Assembly (NCBI GenBank): GCA_002450905.1
Contig: DKAT01000002.1
Location: 60,714 to 75,150 of the forward strand
Length of the DNA: 14,437 bases
Direction: 5' to 3'
DNA from: Spirochaetia bacterium UBA6919
GTDB lineage: Bacteria; Spirochaetota; UBA6919
In this document: piece by piece, positions 1 to 7,846 of the stretch
Numbering within the stretch: the stretch's first letter is position 1
Layout: each line of letters starts with the position of its first letter
The notes under the pieces: model-generated
The model's database searches: none
The model's input: the letters and a program-made list of their open reading frames with translations, nothing else
What the model was told of the DNA's origin: nothing
Made by a program: the position numbers and the translations under genes

Positions 1-1153
1 AGAGGTGATAAGTTTCTTTAGTGCGCTTGTGGGACTTTCCTAATATTTTTTCCTGGACTGGAAGAGCTTTTAACAAGTATTCAAGGGATTTTTGATATTG
101 GTTTAAGTTGTAGTAGCAATCAGCGATGTGAAAATAGGTTCTAGCGGTAGTATAATGGAGTTTTTTATAAATATTTTGCTCTATTTGTAGGCATTTAAAC
201 AAATATTTAAGGGCTAGTTGGTATTGTTTCATTAGTTTATACACAACTCCTATGTTATTATTACTAACAGCTGTATCTTGATGAAAATTGCCATAGACTT
301 TCTCATAGATCTTTAAAGCTCTTTTGTTATAATCTAACCCCTTTTTATATTGTCTTTTATAAGCATATGCCATTCCAATGTTCCCATAGCTTCTAGCAGT
401 GTCTGGATGATTCTTACCAAGTATTTTTTCATAAATCTTCAGAGCCTTGTTATGATAGTTTAAGGCCTGATCATAGTCCCTTTTTTCAGAATACACCAAT
501 CCGATGTTATTGTAAATGTTTGCAGTAGATGGATGATTTTCACCAAAGATGTATTCTCTTATCCTGAGGGCTTTGAAATGATAGTCAAAGGCTTTGTCAT
601 AGTCTCCTATCCTTGAATATAAAATCCCAATCACATTATAACTATTTGCTGTAGAAACATGATTAGGACCAAGTATAGTTGCCCTTATCTGCAGAGCATT
701 AAAACAATAACTTAATGCTTGGTCATATTTTCCTTTCTTTAAATACACCCATCCGATATTGTTGAAGATGGTAGCCTTTATAGGGTAATCCTTTTCATTT
801 ATCTTGAGGGCTTTAAAATAATAGCTTAATGCCTGGGCGTAATTGCCTTTTGCAGAATACACTACCCCAATGTTATTATAAGCAATGCCTATCCACCGGA
901 AATTATTGTCTTTCTTTGCTTGTTGAATTAATTTCGTGCGATAGTATAATGCTTTATCGTATTTTGCCATATCTGAATACTTTCGTCCCAGCCTGTTTAA
1001 AATCTTTAGGGAGTTGGGATTTTTTTTATGCTCTCTTTCGAGTTGTTCCAAGACTTTCTGGTTATCTTGTGGATTTGATTTGCTGTAGGATGGTTGTTTA
1101 TAGATCAGAAATAGGGTTAAGTGTAGAGTGATAAGGATTATTAGTCGTTTCAT
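1..1153 (-). CDS. Exported TPR (kinesin-light-chain-like) repeat protein, 3' end outside window
   Basis: Reading leftwards from the ATG at 1153, the frame stays open to the window edge (384 codons), so the C-terminus is missing. Residues 1-24 form a Sec-type signal: MKR, a hydrophobic stretch (LIILITLHLTLFLIY), then a plausible cleavage site after SYS. There is no lipobox. The rest is tandem TPRs: first shorter units, then about six of roughly 42 residues with the pattern LGxxHPxTAxxYNNIGxVY...Y..AL.Y..KALKI, as in kinesin light chains. Such arrays bind proteins; no catalytic domain is seen. The gene starts 47 nt after the hydrogenase alpha stop on the same strand, with no hairpin between, so read-through is possible. 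A TATAAT (minus strand, 1183-1188) could be a separate -10 box, but I found no good -35. The ribosome site is weak (AGAG). The partner is unknown. The repeats resemble those of the lipoprotein at 7847-10309, but there is no caspase domain in the visible part. Confidence 0.85.
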   Translation of the reverse strand, partial: MKRLIILITLHLTLFLIYKQPSYSKSNPQDNQKVLEQLEREHKKNPNSLKILNRLGRKYSDMAKYDKALYYRTKLIQQAKKDNNFRWIGIAYNNIGVVYSAKGNYAQALSYYFKALKINEKDYPIKATIFNNIGWVYLKKGKYDQALSYCFNALQIRATILGPNHVSTANSYNVIGILYSRIGDYDKAFDYHFKALRIREYIFGENHPSTANIYNNIGLVYSEKRDYDQALNYHNKALKIYEKILGKNHPDTARSYGNIGMAYAYKRQYKKGLDYNKRALKIYEKVYGNFHQDTAVSNNNIGVVYKLMKQYQLALKYLFKCLQIEQNIYKKLHYTTARTYFHIADCYYNLNQYQKSLEYLLKALPVQEKILGKSHKRTKETYHL

Positions 1154-1200
1154 ATTGTTTTTTCTCTGTTCCAGCCACGAATATTATATTTTTATTTTGA

Positions 1201-2490
1201 TTATTTAATGAATTGTACATCCAGAAAGTGGGAGGAGCAGGATATACAGGGGTCATAGGCTCTCACCATCATTTCCAGGTCATGGGTGATTTCATTCTCT
1301 GACTTACCGATGATTTCAGGGACATACTTCCTTAAATTGCTTTCGATATTGGCAAGATTCTGACCTGTGGGGATAATGCAATTTGCCTCTTCGATGTATC
1401 CATCTTTGTTTACAGTGTAGTCGTGGATGAGAATTCCCCTTGGGACCTCGCATATACCTACACCTCTCCCTGCTTTGATATTGTAATCCTGGTAGTTTTC
1501 CTGCTGGAGTCCTTTATTTAATAACTTATCAACTCGATCAATGGAGTCGTAGACACAATGAACTGTTTCAATCACCTGTGCGGTGTTATTATGAAAGGTA
1601 TTGTTACATGGGGTCTTAAACTGGTATTGATCCATGACATTCTTTGCCTGTGGATGGAGTTTATCGGCGGATAAATTAAGCCTTGCGAGGGCTCCCACCA
1701 TGTATGTATCCTTCGTTGCTTTGACATGCTTTGCTGATGAGTGTTCGACGACTCGTTCCTGAATCAGGGTTAGGTAGTCCTCTGGATTGATTGATTTGCC
1801 CATTGTGGATGTAACTTTCCCATCATATAGTCCGTACTCTTCTTCTGTGAGAGCGATATATTCTGTATCTTGTTCAAAATCAGGTTGCTTAATAGAGGAG
1901 AATAGATCGACCATTTTATTAATATCCTTTCTGGAAGATTCAAGGAGTAGTTTACATTTTAATAAGTCTTCTTTAGTTGGGACTCTTGAGAAGCCGTTGA
2001 TCTGCATTGCGAGTGGATGAATCTTACGTCCAACAAGGATTTCGCACATATCATTCCCTAATTTCTTGAGTCTTAAAGCTCGTTTCACTTCTTCTGGGTG
2101 GGAATGAGCTAATGGAATAACAGATGTGACATTCAGGAAGTCTGGAAGGACTAGGAAGTAGACATGGAGGATGTGACTCTGGATGATTTCTGCGTTCAGG
2201 ATGATTTTACGGAGTTCAATGGTCTGTTCACTGGGGATGAGTCCAAGGGCATTTTCACATGCTTTCAAGGATGACAGCGTGTGTCCTACGGAACAGATAC
2301 CACATATCCTTCCAGTTATTTGGGGAGCGTCTTTTAATTGTCTACCCTTGAGCATTACCTCGAAGAAACGAGGGGATTCGACGATTTCTAATTTGAAATC
2401 CTCTACCACACCTTTATTATAGTTCACTACGATGTTACCATGTCCTTCTACTCGGGTGATGTGGTGGACATTGATATTTAACTGTTTCAT
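1201..2490 (-). CDS. hydA: [NiFe] hydrogenase large (alpha) subunit, group 3b / sulfhydrogenase type
   Basis: Catalytic subunit holding the Ni-Fe site that interconverts H2 with protons and electrons in the cytoplasm. Seen: RVEGHG at 13-18; the N-terminal ligand motif RICGICSVGH at 61-70 (Cys63, Cys66); and the C-terminal motif DPCISCSSH at 413-421 (Cys415, Cys418). All four Ni ligands are present. Eight residues (FLDVQFIK) follow His421, the position where a maturation endopeptidase normally cuts, so the protein appears to be made as a precursor; no such protease gene is visible here. The length of 429 residues suits the family. The ATG overlaps the delta stop as ATGA and is preceded by GAGGGAG, indicating translational coupling. 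The assignment to group 3b rests mainly on the beta-gamma-delta-alpha gene order and the subunit types. The physiological direction (H2 evolution, uptake, or polysulfide reduction) cannot be read from the sequence. Confidence 0.95.
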   Translation of the reverse strand: MKQLNINVHHITRVEGHGNIVVNYNKGVVEDFKLEIVESPRFFEVMLKGRQLKDAPQITGRICGICSVGHTLSSLKACENALGLIPSEQTIELRKIILNAEIIQSHILHVYFLVLPDFLNVTSVIPLAHSHPEEVKRALRLKKLGNDMCEILVGRKIHPLAMQINGFSRVPTKEDLLKCKLLLESSRKDINKMVDLFSSIKQPDFEQDTEYIALTEEEYGLYDGKVTSTMGKSINPEDYLTLIQERVVEHSSAKHVKATKDTYMVGALARLNLSADKLHPQAKNVMDQYQFKTPCNNTFHNNTAQVIETVHCVYDSIDRVDKLLNKGLQQENYQDYNIKAGRGVGICEVPRGILIHDYTVNKDGYIEEANCIIPTGQNLANIESNLRKYVPEIIGKSENEITHDLEMMVRAYDPCISCSSHFLDVQFIK

Positions 2491-3230
2491 AATACTCCCT
2501 CTAAATTTGTGTTGGCATTGAAATAGGAGAACTGATTGATAATGTCTTGTTGACTCAGTCCATGTTCCTTTAAGATTTGAGCCATACTTTTGAGATTTGC
2601 ATGATCAAGGAATCCACGACAACCATGACAGGGCTCGCCAAATGATGTACAAATAGCTTCGCATCCTCCTCTGGTCACAGATCCAAGACAGGTATCTCCC
2701 TTATGGAAGAGACAGACAGTACCAGACATTTTACATTCTGTACAGACAGAGTAGTTTGCCTGTCTTAGTGGGATTCCTAATAATAATTTTTTGGTTACCT
2801 CGACGAATTCCTTTTTTGAGATGGGACATCCGTGGATTTCATAGTCAACTGGGATGATATCTCCAATCCGTTTGGCAGGAATAGTTTCAAATAAATCTGC
2901 TTTCTCCTCATAGACATACTCTTTACAATGCTGCATAGGGAAATGATTCTTGAGTGCGTTCACACCCCCAAGACAGGCACAGGAACCGATAGCAATGATT
3001 AGCTTTGCCTTTTCGCGAATTTCCTTGACTTCATCGATCTCTGAGAGGGTGGTTATAGAACCTTCTAAGAAGGCAATATCGTAGTCCTGGGACTTTTCAT
3101 CAATCGCTTCCCGGAAGTTTACAATGTCAATATGGTTTAATAATTGTAATAACTCTTCTTCGAGGTTTAATATTTGAAGTTGGCATCCTTCACAGCTTGT
3201 AAAGGAGAATACAGCAATCTTTGGCTTCAT
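2487..3230 (-). CDS. hydD: [NiFe] hydrogenase small (delta) subunit with three predicted [4Fe-4S] clusters
   Basis: Electron-transfer partner of the NiFe subunit. From the ATG at 3230 it is 247 residues, MKPKIAVFSFTSCEGC onward. The proximal-cluster cysteines are Cys13 and Cys16 (CEGC), Cys84 (GSCAC) and Cys135 (HGCP). Eight more in the C-terminal half (about 163, 166, 173, 181, 190, 194, 201, 204) can hold two further [4Fe-4S] clusters, as in group 3b enzymes. The frame extends eight codons upstream to an ATG at 3254, but I chose 3230. A near-perfect ribosome site (AAAGGAGG, 7 nt spacing) precedes 3230, the family normally begins at this point, and the start then overlaps the gamma stop by one base (TAATG). 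The 3' end overlaps alpha by four bases. Delta would relay electrons between the NiFe site and the Fe-S/flavin subunits beta and gamma. Confidence 0.94.
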   Translation of the reverse strand: MKPKIAVFSFTSCEGCQLQILNLEEELLQLLNHIDIVNFREAIDEKSQDYDIAFLEGSITTLSEIDEVKEIREKAKLIIAIGSCACLGGVNALKNHFPMQHCKEYVYEEKADLFETIPAKRIGDIIPVDYEIHGCPISKKEFVEVTKKLLLGIPLRQANYSVCTECKMSGTVCLFHKGDTCLGSVTRGGCEAICTSFGEPCHGCRGFLDHANLKSMAQILKEHGLSQQDIINQFSYFNANTNLEGVL

Positions 3231-4048
3231 TATAATGCCTCCTTTAAGTTCCATTCAATCATATCAGAGTATTTGAATACGGGGCCCTGCTGGCAGACGT
3301 AGACTCCGTTGAGCTGGCAATGACCACATTTTCCTAGACCGCATCGCATACGCCGTTCTAGATCCATATATATTTGATGGATGGATATATTTTTTTTTAG
3401 CATTTCCCGTATAACGAATCGATACATAACCGGTGGACCTATGATTAAAGCCATCGTCTTCTTTGGATCAGGCTCTATAAATTTGAATAGCATGGTGATG
3501 AGACCGATATTTCCGTTCCAGTTTGGCTCAGCAATATCAACTGTTTCGATGAATCGGACATTCTTATCGGAAGACCACTCATTGATTTCCTCTGTGAATA
3601 ATCGATCTTCAGGTTTCTTAGAGCCATATAGAAGTGTAAAGTCTTTAAAATCCTTTCTGTGCTGAAAAATATATCTGATGAATGATCGGAGGGGAGCTAA
3701 TCCTAAGCCTCCTGCAACAAGCAATAGGTCTTTCCCTTTAAAATCATTGACAGGAAATCCATGTCCGTAGGGTCCACGTACCCCAAATGTGTCTCCAAGA
3801 TTCATTGAATGAAGTTTTGATGTAAGACTCCCTACCTTCCTAACACAGAGCTGTATATTCTTATCATCCGGGCTGGAACAGATACTGATAGGAGCTTCAC
3901 CAAATCCAAAAATTGAAACCATATAGAACTGCCCTGGCTGGTGATTGGGTTGCTTTAACCCCTCAATCGAAATGTTAAAAAGCTTTTCATGGGCTGTTAA
4001 TTGATTTATATTGGTAATTGTGGCTATTAAAGGAATATAATTACTCAT
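3230..4048 (-). CDS. hydG: Hydrogenase gamma subunit, FAD/NAD(P)-binding oxidoreductase with [2Fe-2S]
   Basis: Diaphorase subunit that passes electrons between the Fe-S clusters and a nicotinamide cofactor; it is of the AsrB/HydG (ferredoxin reductase-like) family. Domains in order: an FAD-binding barrel (about 1-100) with QPGQF at 37-41, APIS at 52-55 and RGPYGHGF at 91-98; an NAD(P)-binding domain with AGGLGLAP at 112-119 and GPPVM at 204-208; and a C-terminal [2Fe-2S] knuckle, MRCGLGKCGHC with Cys236, Cys241, Cys244 and Cys252. The 272-residue length is typical. The ATG has an AGAGG ribosome site at good spacing and begins 12 nt after the beta stop. The same fold occurs in anaerobic sulfite reductase B and dihydroorotate dehydrogenase electron-transfer subunits; the adjacent hydrogenase genes decide the call. 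NAD versus NADP preference cannot be judged here. Confidence 0.93.
   Translation of the reverse strand: MSNYIPLIATITNINQLTAHEKLFNISIEGLKQPNHQPGQFYMVSIFGFGEAPISICSSPDDKNIQLCVRKVGSLTSKLHSMNLGDTFGVRGPYGHGFPVNDFKGKDLLLVAGGLGLAPLRSFIRYIFQHRKDFKDFTLLYGSKKPEDRLFTEEINEWSSDKNVRFIETVDIAEPNWNGNIGLITMLFKFIEPDPKKTMALIIGPPVMYRFVIREMLKKNISIHQIYMDLERRMRCGLGKCGHCQLNGVYVCQQGPVFKYSDMIEWNLKEAL
3238..3245 (-). promoter_or_regulatory. Ribosome binding site that decides the delta-subunit start
   Basis: On the minus strand the sequence AAAGGAGG lies 7 nt before the ATG at 3230. It sits inside the end of the gamma gene and after the alternative ATG at 3254, so it can only serve the inner start. Confidence 0.75.
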
Positions 4049-4060
4049 ACACTACCTCTT

Positions 4061-5134
4061 TCAGTAAATCTCTTTTGTCAGGGCACGATTATATATATCT
4101 ATTAAACTAATATTTGCTATACATGAAGTATTACAACGCCCACAACCAACACATCCACTCTCACCATAGTTATCAAGCACATAGACTTCTTTCTTAAATA
4201 TTCTATGACGATTTCTCTGGGATGAACGCTCTCTAAAGTTCTCTCCACTACCGACACAGGCAAATACTTCATTCTGGCAGGAGTCCCACTTTCGACACCG
4301 GACACCTTCATTGAGTTCAAGATTAATGTCATCATAAGTATCAAAGCAATAACAGGTTGGACAGACAATATTACAAGATCCACAGGATAAGCACTTCTCT
4401 CCAAGATCCTGCCATATTTTACTATTGTAAACATCTATGAGAGATTCTTTCAGGTTATTAATATCCAATACAAGATGTTTTGTAAAGGACTTTGATTGAT
4501 GATCATAAAAGTCTTTTTGGAAGGTCAAGAAATTATTTTTATACGAATTAAAATAGGATTGATTCTCAATTAACTCTTTCCCTTTATTTGATTTAACTTC
4601 AATAATATAAGTCGACTTGTCTTCCCACAACAAGATATCAAAACCAGAATCCGCTCTGTACGTACGCTTATCATAGCAAAGAGTCCTCTCAGAGCAGGGT
4701 GAAAAACAATTTAAACCAATAATATATGTATCTTCCCGTCTGGACAAGTAATACTCATCCTTCGGATCTTTTGAAAAGATTTTATCCATCAACTGAATGG
4801 AATGGATGTCGCAGGGATGCACACCCATCATGACCTTTGATTTCTTTGGCTGAATATTACTTTTAATCTGATGAAGATCATGGATATTATATGATAAAAG
4901 GGTTTCATCATTGGGGAAAAAAACTTTGATGGGTGGAAGGATGGATGTTGGATAGTCCAGTCGTAAATCACTGGGATCATAAATCTCTTCGAATATAAAG
5001 AACTCAGATATCTGGCTGGTAGTCGATAATACACTTTCCTTTAATTTAGGTCCAAATAACTGATACTGCTTTAATAAGTTTTCTAACCAATCCTTAATAT
5101 TCGTTTTATTAATCTCATAAAATGATTCAGACAT
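4061..5134 (-). CDS. hydB: Hydrogenase beta subunit, double [4Fe-4S] ferredoxin-like (HydB/AsrA family)
   Basis: Electron-transfer subunit of the soluble hydrogenase, related to anaerobic sulfite reductase subunit A. The first ~240 residues form the family-specific domain, with GVHPCD at 104-109 and a cysteine group GLNCFSPCSERTLC around 140-153. Two ferredoxin-type motifs follow: CLSCGSCNIVCP (Cys248, 251, 254, 258, with extra Cys261 and Cys263) and CVGCGRCNTSC (Cys328, 331, 334, 338). The conserved stretch FRERSSQRNRHR lies between them at about 300-311. The 357-residue length agrees with archaeal HydB. The start is backed by AAGGAGG a few bases before the ATG. It lies 24 nt after hypE and 12 nt before gamma, inside the operon. 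The stop is TGA. Confidence 0.93.
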   Translation of the reverse strand: MSESFYEINKTNIKDWLENLLKQYQLFGPKLKESVLSTTSQISEFFIFEEIYDPSDLRLDYPTSILPPIKVFFPNDETLLSYNIHDLHQIKSNIQPKKSKVMMGVHPCDIHSIQLMDKIFSKDPKDEYYLSRREDTYIIGLNCFSPCSERTLCYDKRTYRADSGFDILLWEDKSTYIIEVKSNKGKELIENQSYFNSYKNNFLTFQKDFYDHQSKSFTKHLVLDINNLKESLIDVYNSKIWQDLGEKCLSCGSCNIVCPTCYCFDTYDDINLELNEGVRCRKWDSCQNEVFACVGSGENFRERSSQRNRHRIFKKEVYVLDNYGESGCVGCGRCNTSCIANISLIDIYNRALTKEIY

Positions 5135-5158
5135 AGAGCCTCCTTAATCATCTATCTA

Positions 5159-6205
5159 TTAACATATTCTTGGTAACTGATCTCCTGCAGGTATATCCAA
5201 TATTTGTTTAACCCCAAGTAATGTTGTTATAACAACTGTTGAAGGATGATTGGATACAACTTCCCCTATAATAGCACTATCCTTCCCTAAAGGATGATCT
5301 CTCATGGCATCCAATACTTTTTCAGAATACATATTAGGGACAACAGCTATCAATTTTCCTTCATTAGCAACAAAGTATGGATCAATACCCAATACTTCAC
5401 ATGCCCCGCGAACATTTTCATGAATTGGAATTTTATTGTCCCGGATAACAATACCAACTTGAGATTGTCTTGCAAATTCATTTAGGGTGACACCAATTCC
5501 ACCCCGTGTTGGGTCTCTGAATGCATGAACCTCAGGGCAAATATTTAGTATACATTGGACTAAATCATTCAATGGAGATAGATCGCTACAGATTTCACTT
5601 TCAAAGGATAGATTGTTCCTACTGGTCATTACAGCCATCCCATGATCTGCAATCGTTCCTGATAAGATAATCTGGTCACCTGCCTTAATATTATATCCAC
5701 TGATACTATATTTTTGTGAAACCTTAGCTATACCGGAAGTATTAATAAAGATTTTATCACATGCGCCCCTTGGAACGACTTTTGTATCCCCGGTTACAAT
5801 CCTTACATTCGATCTATCGCTGGCTCTCTTCATTGATTGAGCAATTATCTTTAAATCATCTATCGGGAAGCCTTCTTCTATGATAAATGATACGCTAATC
5901 CACAGAGGAACACCACCACTCATGGATAGGTCATTTACTGTTCCATAGATAGCAAGCTCTCCAATATCACCACCTGGGAAGAATATCGGATCAACCACAT
6001 AACTATCAGTAGTGAATGCCAGTTTCTTATTGTCAGAGTATAATAGAGCAAAGTCATCCAATCGATTCAGTGATTCATTCGAAAAATAGGGTAAGAAAAC
6101 TTCGTTTATTAGATTCATTGATAACAAGCCACCTGCTCCGTGAGCCAGTTGGATGGTCTTGTGATTGGATATAGGCATTGGACAGGACAAAATATCACTG
6201 ATCAC
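5159..6205 (-). CDS. hypE: Hydrogenase maturation factor HypE
   Basis: HypE belongs to the PurM-like ATP-dependent enzymes. It dehydrates a carbamoyl group, delivered by HypF onto its C-terminal cysteine, to a thiocyanate that supplies CN to the active-site iron. Seen: LAHGAGG near 20-26; TDSYVVDPIFFPGGDIGELA (67-86) followed by GTVNDLSMSGG (88-98); DPTRGGIG mid-protein; and the diagnostic C-terminus PRIC ending at Cys348. The length of 348 is about normal. The start is GTG at 6205: GAGGT lies 6-7 nt upstream, while the first in-frame ATG (6178) has no ribosome site. The GTG overlaps the end of hypD by 11 bp, so the two are probably translated in a coupled way. HypF, which must charge the cysteine, is not in this window. 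Confidence 0.96.
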   Translation of the reverse strand: MISDILSCPMPISNHKTIQLAHGAGGLLSMNLINEVFLPYFSNESLNRLDDFALLYSDNKKLAFTTDSYVVDPIFFPGGDIGELAIYGTVNDLSMSGGVPLWISVSFIIEEGFPIDDLKIIAQSMKRASDRSNVRIVTGDTKVVPRGACDKIFINTSGIAKVSQKYSISGYNIKAGDQIILSGTIADHGMAVMTSRNNLSFESEICSDLSPLNDLVQCILNICPEVHAFRDPTRGGIGVTLNEFARQSQVGIVIRDNKIPIHENVRGACEVLGIDPYFVANEGKLIAVVPNMYSEKVLDAMRDHPLGKDSAIIGEVVSNHPSTVVITTLLGVKQILDIPAGDQLPRIC

Positions 6206-7316
6206 ACATTACCTCAATCTTTTCTGAACCAACAATACGTTGATATTTATAATATGCTGAACAAACTCCCTCCCCTGAAACCATTGGTGCACCAAGAGGA
6301 TGAGATGGAGTACATTCCTTAGCAAATACAGCACACATACTGGGCTTCTTTAACCCCTGCAATATAAGTGAACTAATACATTCTGAGGATTCATAACTTG
6401 AAATATCTTTATATTCAAAGCGTAGTTCTGCATCAAAATCAGAATACTCTTGTCTGATCTTCATACCACTTGCAGGAATCACCCCGAGCCCACGCCATTT
6501 TTGATCACAGACATCAAACACTTGATGTACTATTTCTTGAGCGTGAATGTTACCTTCTTTATGAACAGAACGCAAGTACTGATTGTCAATATACGAATCT
6601 CCACTTTCCAATTGTTTTATAACCTTATAAATTCCATCTAAAATATCGATAGGTTCAAAGCCAGTAGGTACAATAGGCACATGATATTTCTGAGTAATTG
6701 TCTCATACTCTTTCCAGCCATTAATGGTACACACATGACCCGCAGCAAGTATTCCTTGAACACGATTTGACGGCGCTGATAATATATATTGTAGAGCAGG
6801 AGGGACAAGAACATGGCTCACAAGTACAGAATAATTAGATAACCCTTCCTTCTTAGCCTGAAAAATGGTCATCGCATTACCTGGAGCAGTGGTTTCAAAG
6901 CCAATAGCAAAGAATACCACTTGTTTATCAGGATTTTTGCGGGCGATCTGGAGAGATTCAAGCGGGGAATAAACAATCCGTATGTCTGCACCTTGAGATC
7001 TGAGATTCAATAAATCATTATGACTGCCGGGAACCCTCAGCATATCCCCAAACGATGTGAAAATAACATCCGGAAGGCTTGCTATATACAGGGCATTGTC
7101 AATGGACTCTATCGGCGTTACACACACAGGACAGCCAGGTCCATGAATCAATTCCACCTTCCCGGCTAACAACTGATCAATTCCATATTTCATAATCGTA
7201 TGGGTCTGCCCCCCACAGATTTCCATAATCATATGGGGTTTAGTCCAAATAGCATCAATCTGTTTTAAAATATTTATAGCGTGAATTGGATTGCGGAATT
7301 CATCTATATATTTCAT
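6195..7316 (-). CDS. hypD: Hydrogenase maturation factor HypD
   Basis: HypD carries a [4Fe-4S] cluster and, with HypC, forms the scaffold on which the Fe(CN)2CO unit of [NiFe] hydrogenases is assembled. Seen: MEICGGQTHT at 31-40 (Cys34), GPGCPVCVTP at 59-68 (Cys62, Cys65), FAIGFETTAP at 136-145, and a C-terminal cysteine cluster (Cys313, 328, 335, 352) matching the Fe-S ligand region. The length of 373 is full. It is the first gene of the operon; no clear ribosome site precedes the ATG at 7316 (upstream is ATATAAAA), unlike the downstream genes. A promoter candidate lies at 7357-7383. hypC, which encodes the usual partner and often lies next to hypD, is absent here. Confidence 0.96.
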   Translation of the reverse strand: MKYIDEFRNPIHAINILKQIDAIWTKPHMIMEICGGQTHTIMKYGIDQLLAGKVELIHGPGCPVCVTPIESIDNALYIASLPDVIFTSFGDMLRVPGSHNDLLNLRSQGADIRIVYSPLESLQIARKNPDKQVVFFAIGFETTAPGNAMTIFQAKKEGLSNYSVLVSHVLVPPALQYILSAPSNRVQGILAAGHVCTINGWKEYETITQKYHVPIVPTGFEPIDILDGIYKVIKQLESGDSYIDNQYLRSVHKEGNIHAQEIVHQVFDVCDQKWRGLGVIPASGMKIRQEYSDFDAELRFEYKDISSYESSECISSLILQGLKKPSMCAVFAKECTPSHPLGAPMVSGEGVCSAYYKYQRIVGSEKIEVMCDQ

Positions 7317-7356
7317 TTTTATATCACATAGTAATACATTTTTTTATAATATTAAA

Positions 7357-7383
7357 CTTATAGATGAATGGTATTTTTGTCAA
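7357..7383 (-). promoter_or_regulatory. Candidate sigma70-type promoter for the hyp-hyd operon
   Basis: On the minus strand there is a perfect TTGACA (7378-7383), a 15-nt spacer and TATAAG (7357-7362), followed about 40 nt later by the hypD ATG. The spacer is two bases shorter than ideal, and AT-rich DNA gives many chance -10 boxes, so this is a moderate call. Confidence 0.4.
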
Positions 7384-7404
7384 TCAAAATCAAATAAATT
7401 TTAA

Positions 7405-7542
7405 ATCCATAAAAATACAATCCTCAGAACCATAGGATACCATTATCCGGCTAATTTTTACACCGATTTTAAAGTCGATCCTGACATTGAAGACGATGCT
7501 AGTTTATGTGATTACAATATCACCCATTTTAAAATCAATTAA
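7405..7542 (+). pseudogene. Possible C-terminal gene remnant, 45 codons, no start
   Basis: A plus-strand open stretch running from just after a TAA at 7402 to a TAA at 7540-7542, with no ATG, GTG or TTG in frame. Its translation has a balanced, protein-like composition (for example YHYPANFYTDFKVDPDIEDD and then ASLCDYNITHFKIN). It contains a self-similar pair, YTDFKVD and ITHFKIN, 20 codons apart. It could be the tail of a decayed gene. It could equally be chance, since 45 open codons is not remarkable. I do not recognise the family. Confidence 0.2.
7465..7536. repeat. Two ATTTTAAA-type near-palindromes, 60 bp apart
   Basis: GATTTTAAAGTC at 7465-7476 and CATTTTAAAATC at 7525-7536 are each palindromic at 10 of 12 positions, and their 18-bp surroundings match at 15 positions. 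A further perfect palindrome, TCAATTAATTGA (7535-7546), abuts the second. They lie 150-230 bp upstream of hypD. They could be regulator sites or a by-product of a repeated peptide in a gene remnant. Confidence 0.3.
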
Positions 7543-7805
7543 TTGACTGTAAAACAGACAATAACTTCACAGGGAGTGTGTATACAATCTCTAGTATAAT
7601 TAATGATTAAAATAGAAAGAATTGAGACAAACACCAAACAAACTTATTAGCAAACCCTACGAAGAAACACCATCGAAATCAAAATTTTTAGTTCCAATAT
7701 TGCTCAATATAACTCTCTGCAGCATTAAAGATTGTAAATTAATTACAATATAATAATCTTGACATAATATTTACTGGTTCTGGAAAGGATGAAAATATTT
7801 TTAAC

Positions 7806-7823
7806 TCAATTCTTTGAAATTGA
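7806..7823 (-). terminator. Weak hairpin after the caspase-TPR gene
   Basis: A perfect 6-bp stem (TCAATT/AATTGA) with a 6-nt loop begins 24 nt past the lipoprotein stop. On the minus strand it is followed by GTTAAAAATATTTTC rather than a clean U run. The stem is AT-rich and weak, so termination activity is doubtful. Confidence 0.2.
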
Positions 7824-7846
7824 TATATCCATTAATGAATATTAGA

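Larger units (their letters stand above)
7317..7846. other. Gene-poor intergenic region between hypD and the caspase-TPR lipoprotein gene
   Basis: About 530 bp without a convincing complete gene on either strand. It separates the 5' end of hypD from the 3' end of the lipoprotein gene, both on the minus strand. It contains the hypD promoter candidate, a startless 45-codon open stretch (7405-7542), a pair of ATTTTAAA-type palindromes, and a weak AT hairpin at 7806-7823. A plus-strand TATAAT (7595-7600) precedes a 15-codon reading frame starting at 7603, but it has no -35 or ribosome site and I do not call it a gene. Confidence 0.6.

Noticed and set aside
829..1131. 100-codon plus-strand reading frame
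   Set aside because: It lies entirely opposite the TPR gene, whose repeat pattern is unmistakable on the minus strand; the translation has no family features.
1..1153. Array-like periodicity suggesting a DNA repeat or CRISPR
   Set aside because: The period of roughly 100-126 bp comes from degenerate protein-coding TPR units; there are no identical repeats with unique spacers.
4117..4434. 105-codon minus-strand reading frame
   Set aside because: It is out of frame inside the beta subunit, whose Fe-S motifs occupy the same bases.
2487..5134. Anaerobic sulfite reductase (asrAB) as the identity of the beta and gamma genes
   Set aside because: The families are related, but no asrC is present and the next two genes are clear hydrogenase delta and alpha subunits.
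7603..7725. Small plus-strand gene starting ATGATTAAAATAG after a TATAAT
   Set aside because: It stops after 15 codons, has no ribosome site or -35, and the readable stretch after the TAG shows no recognisable protein.
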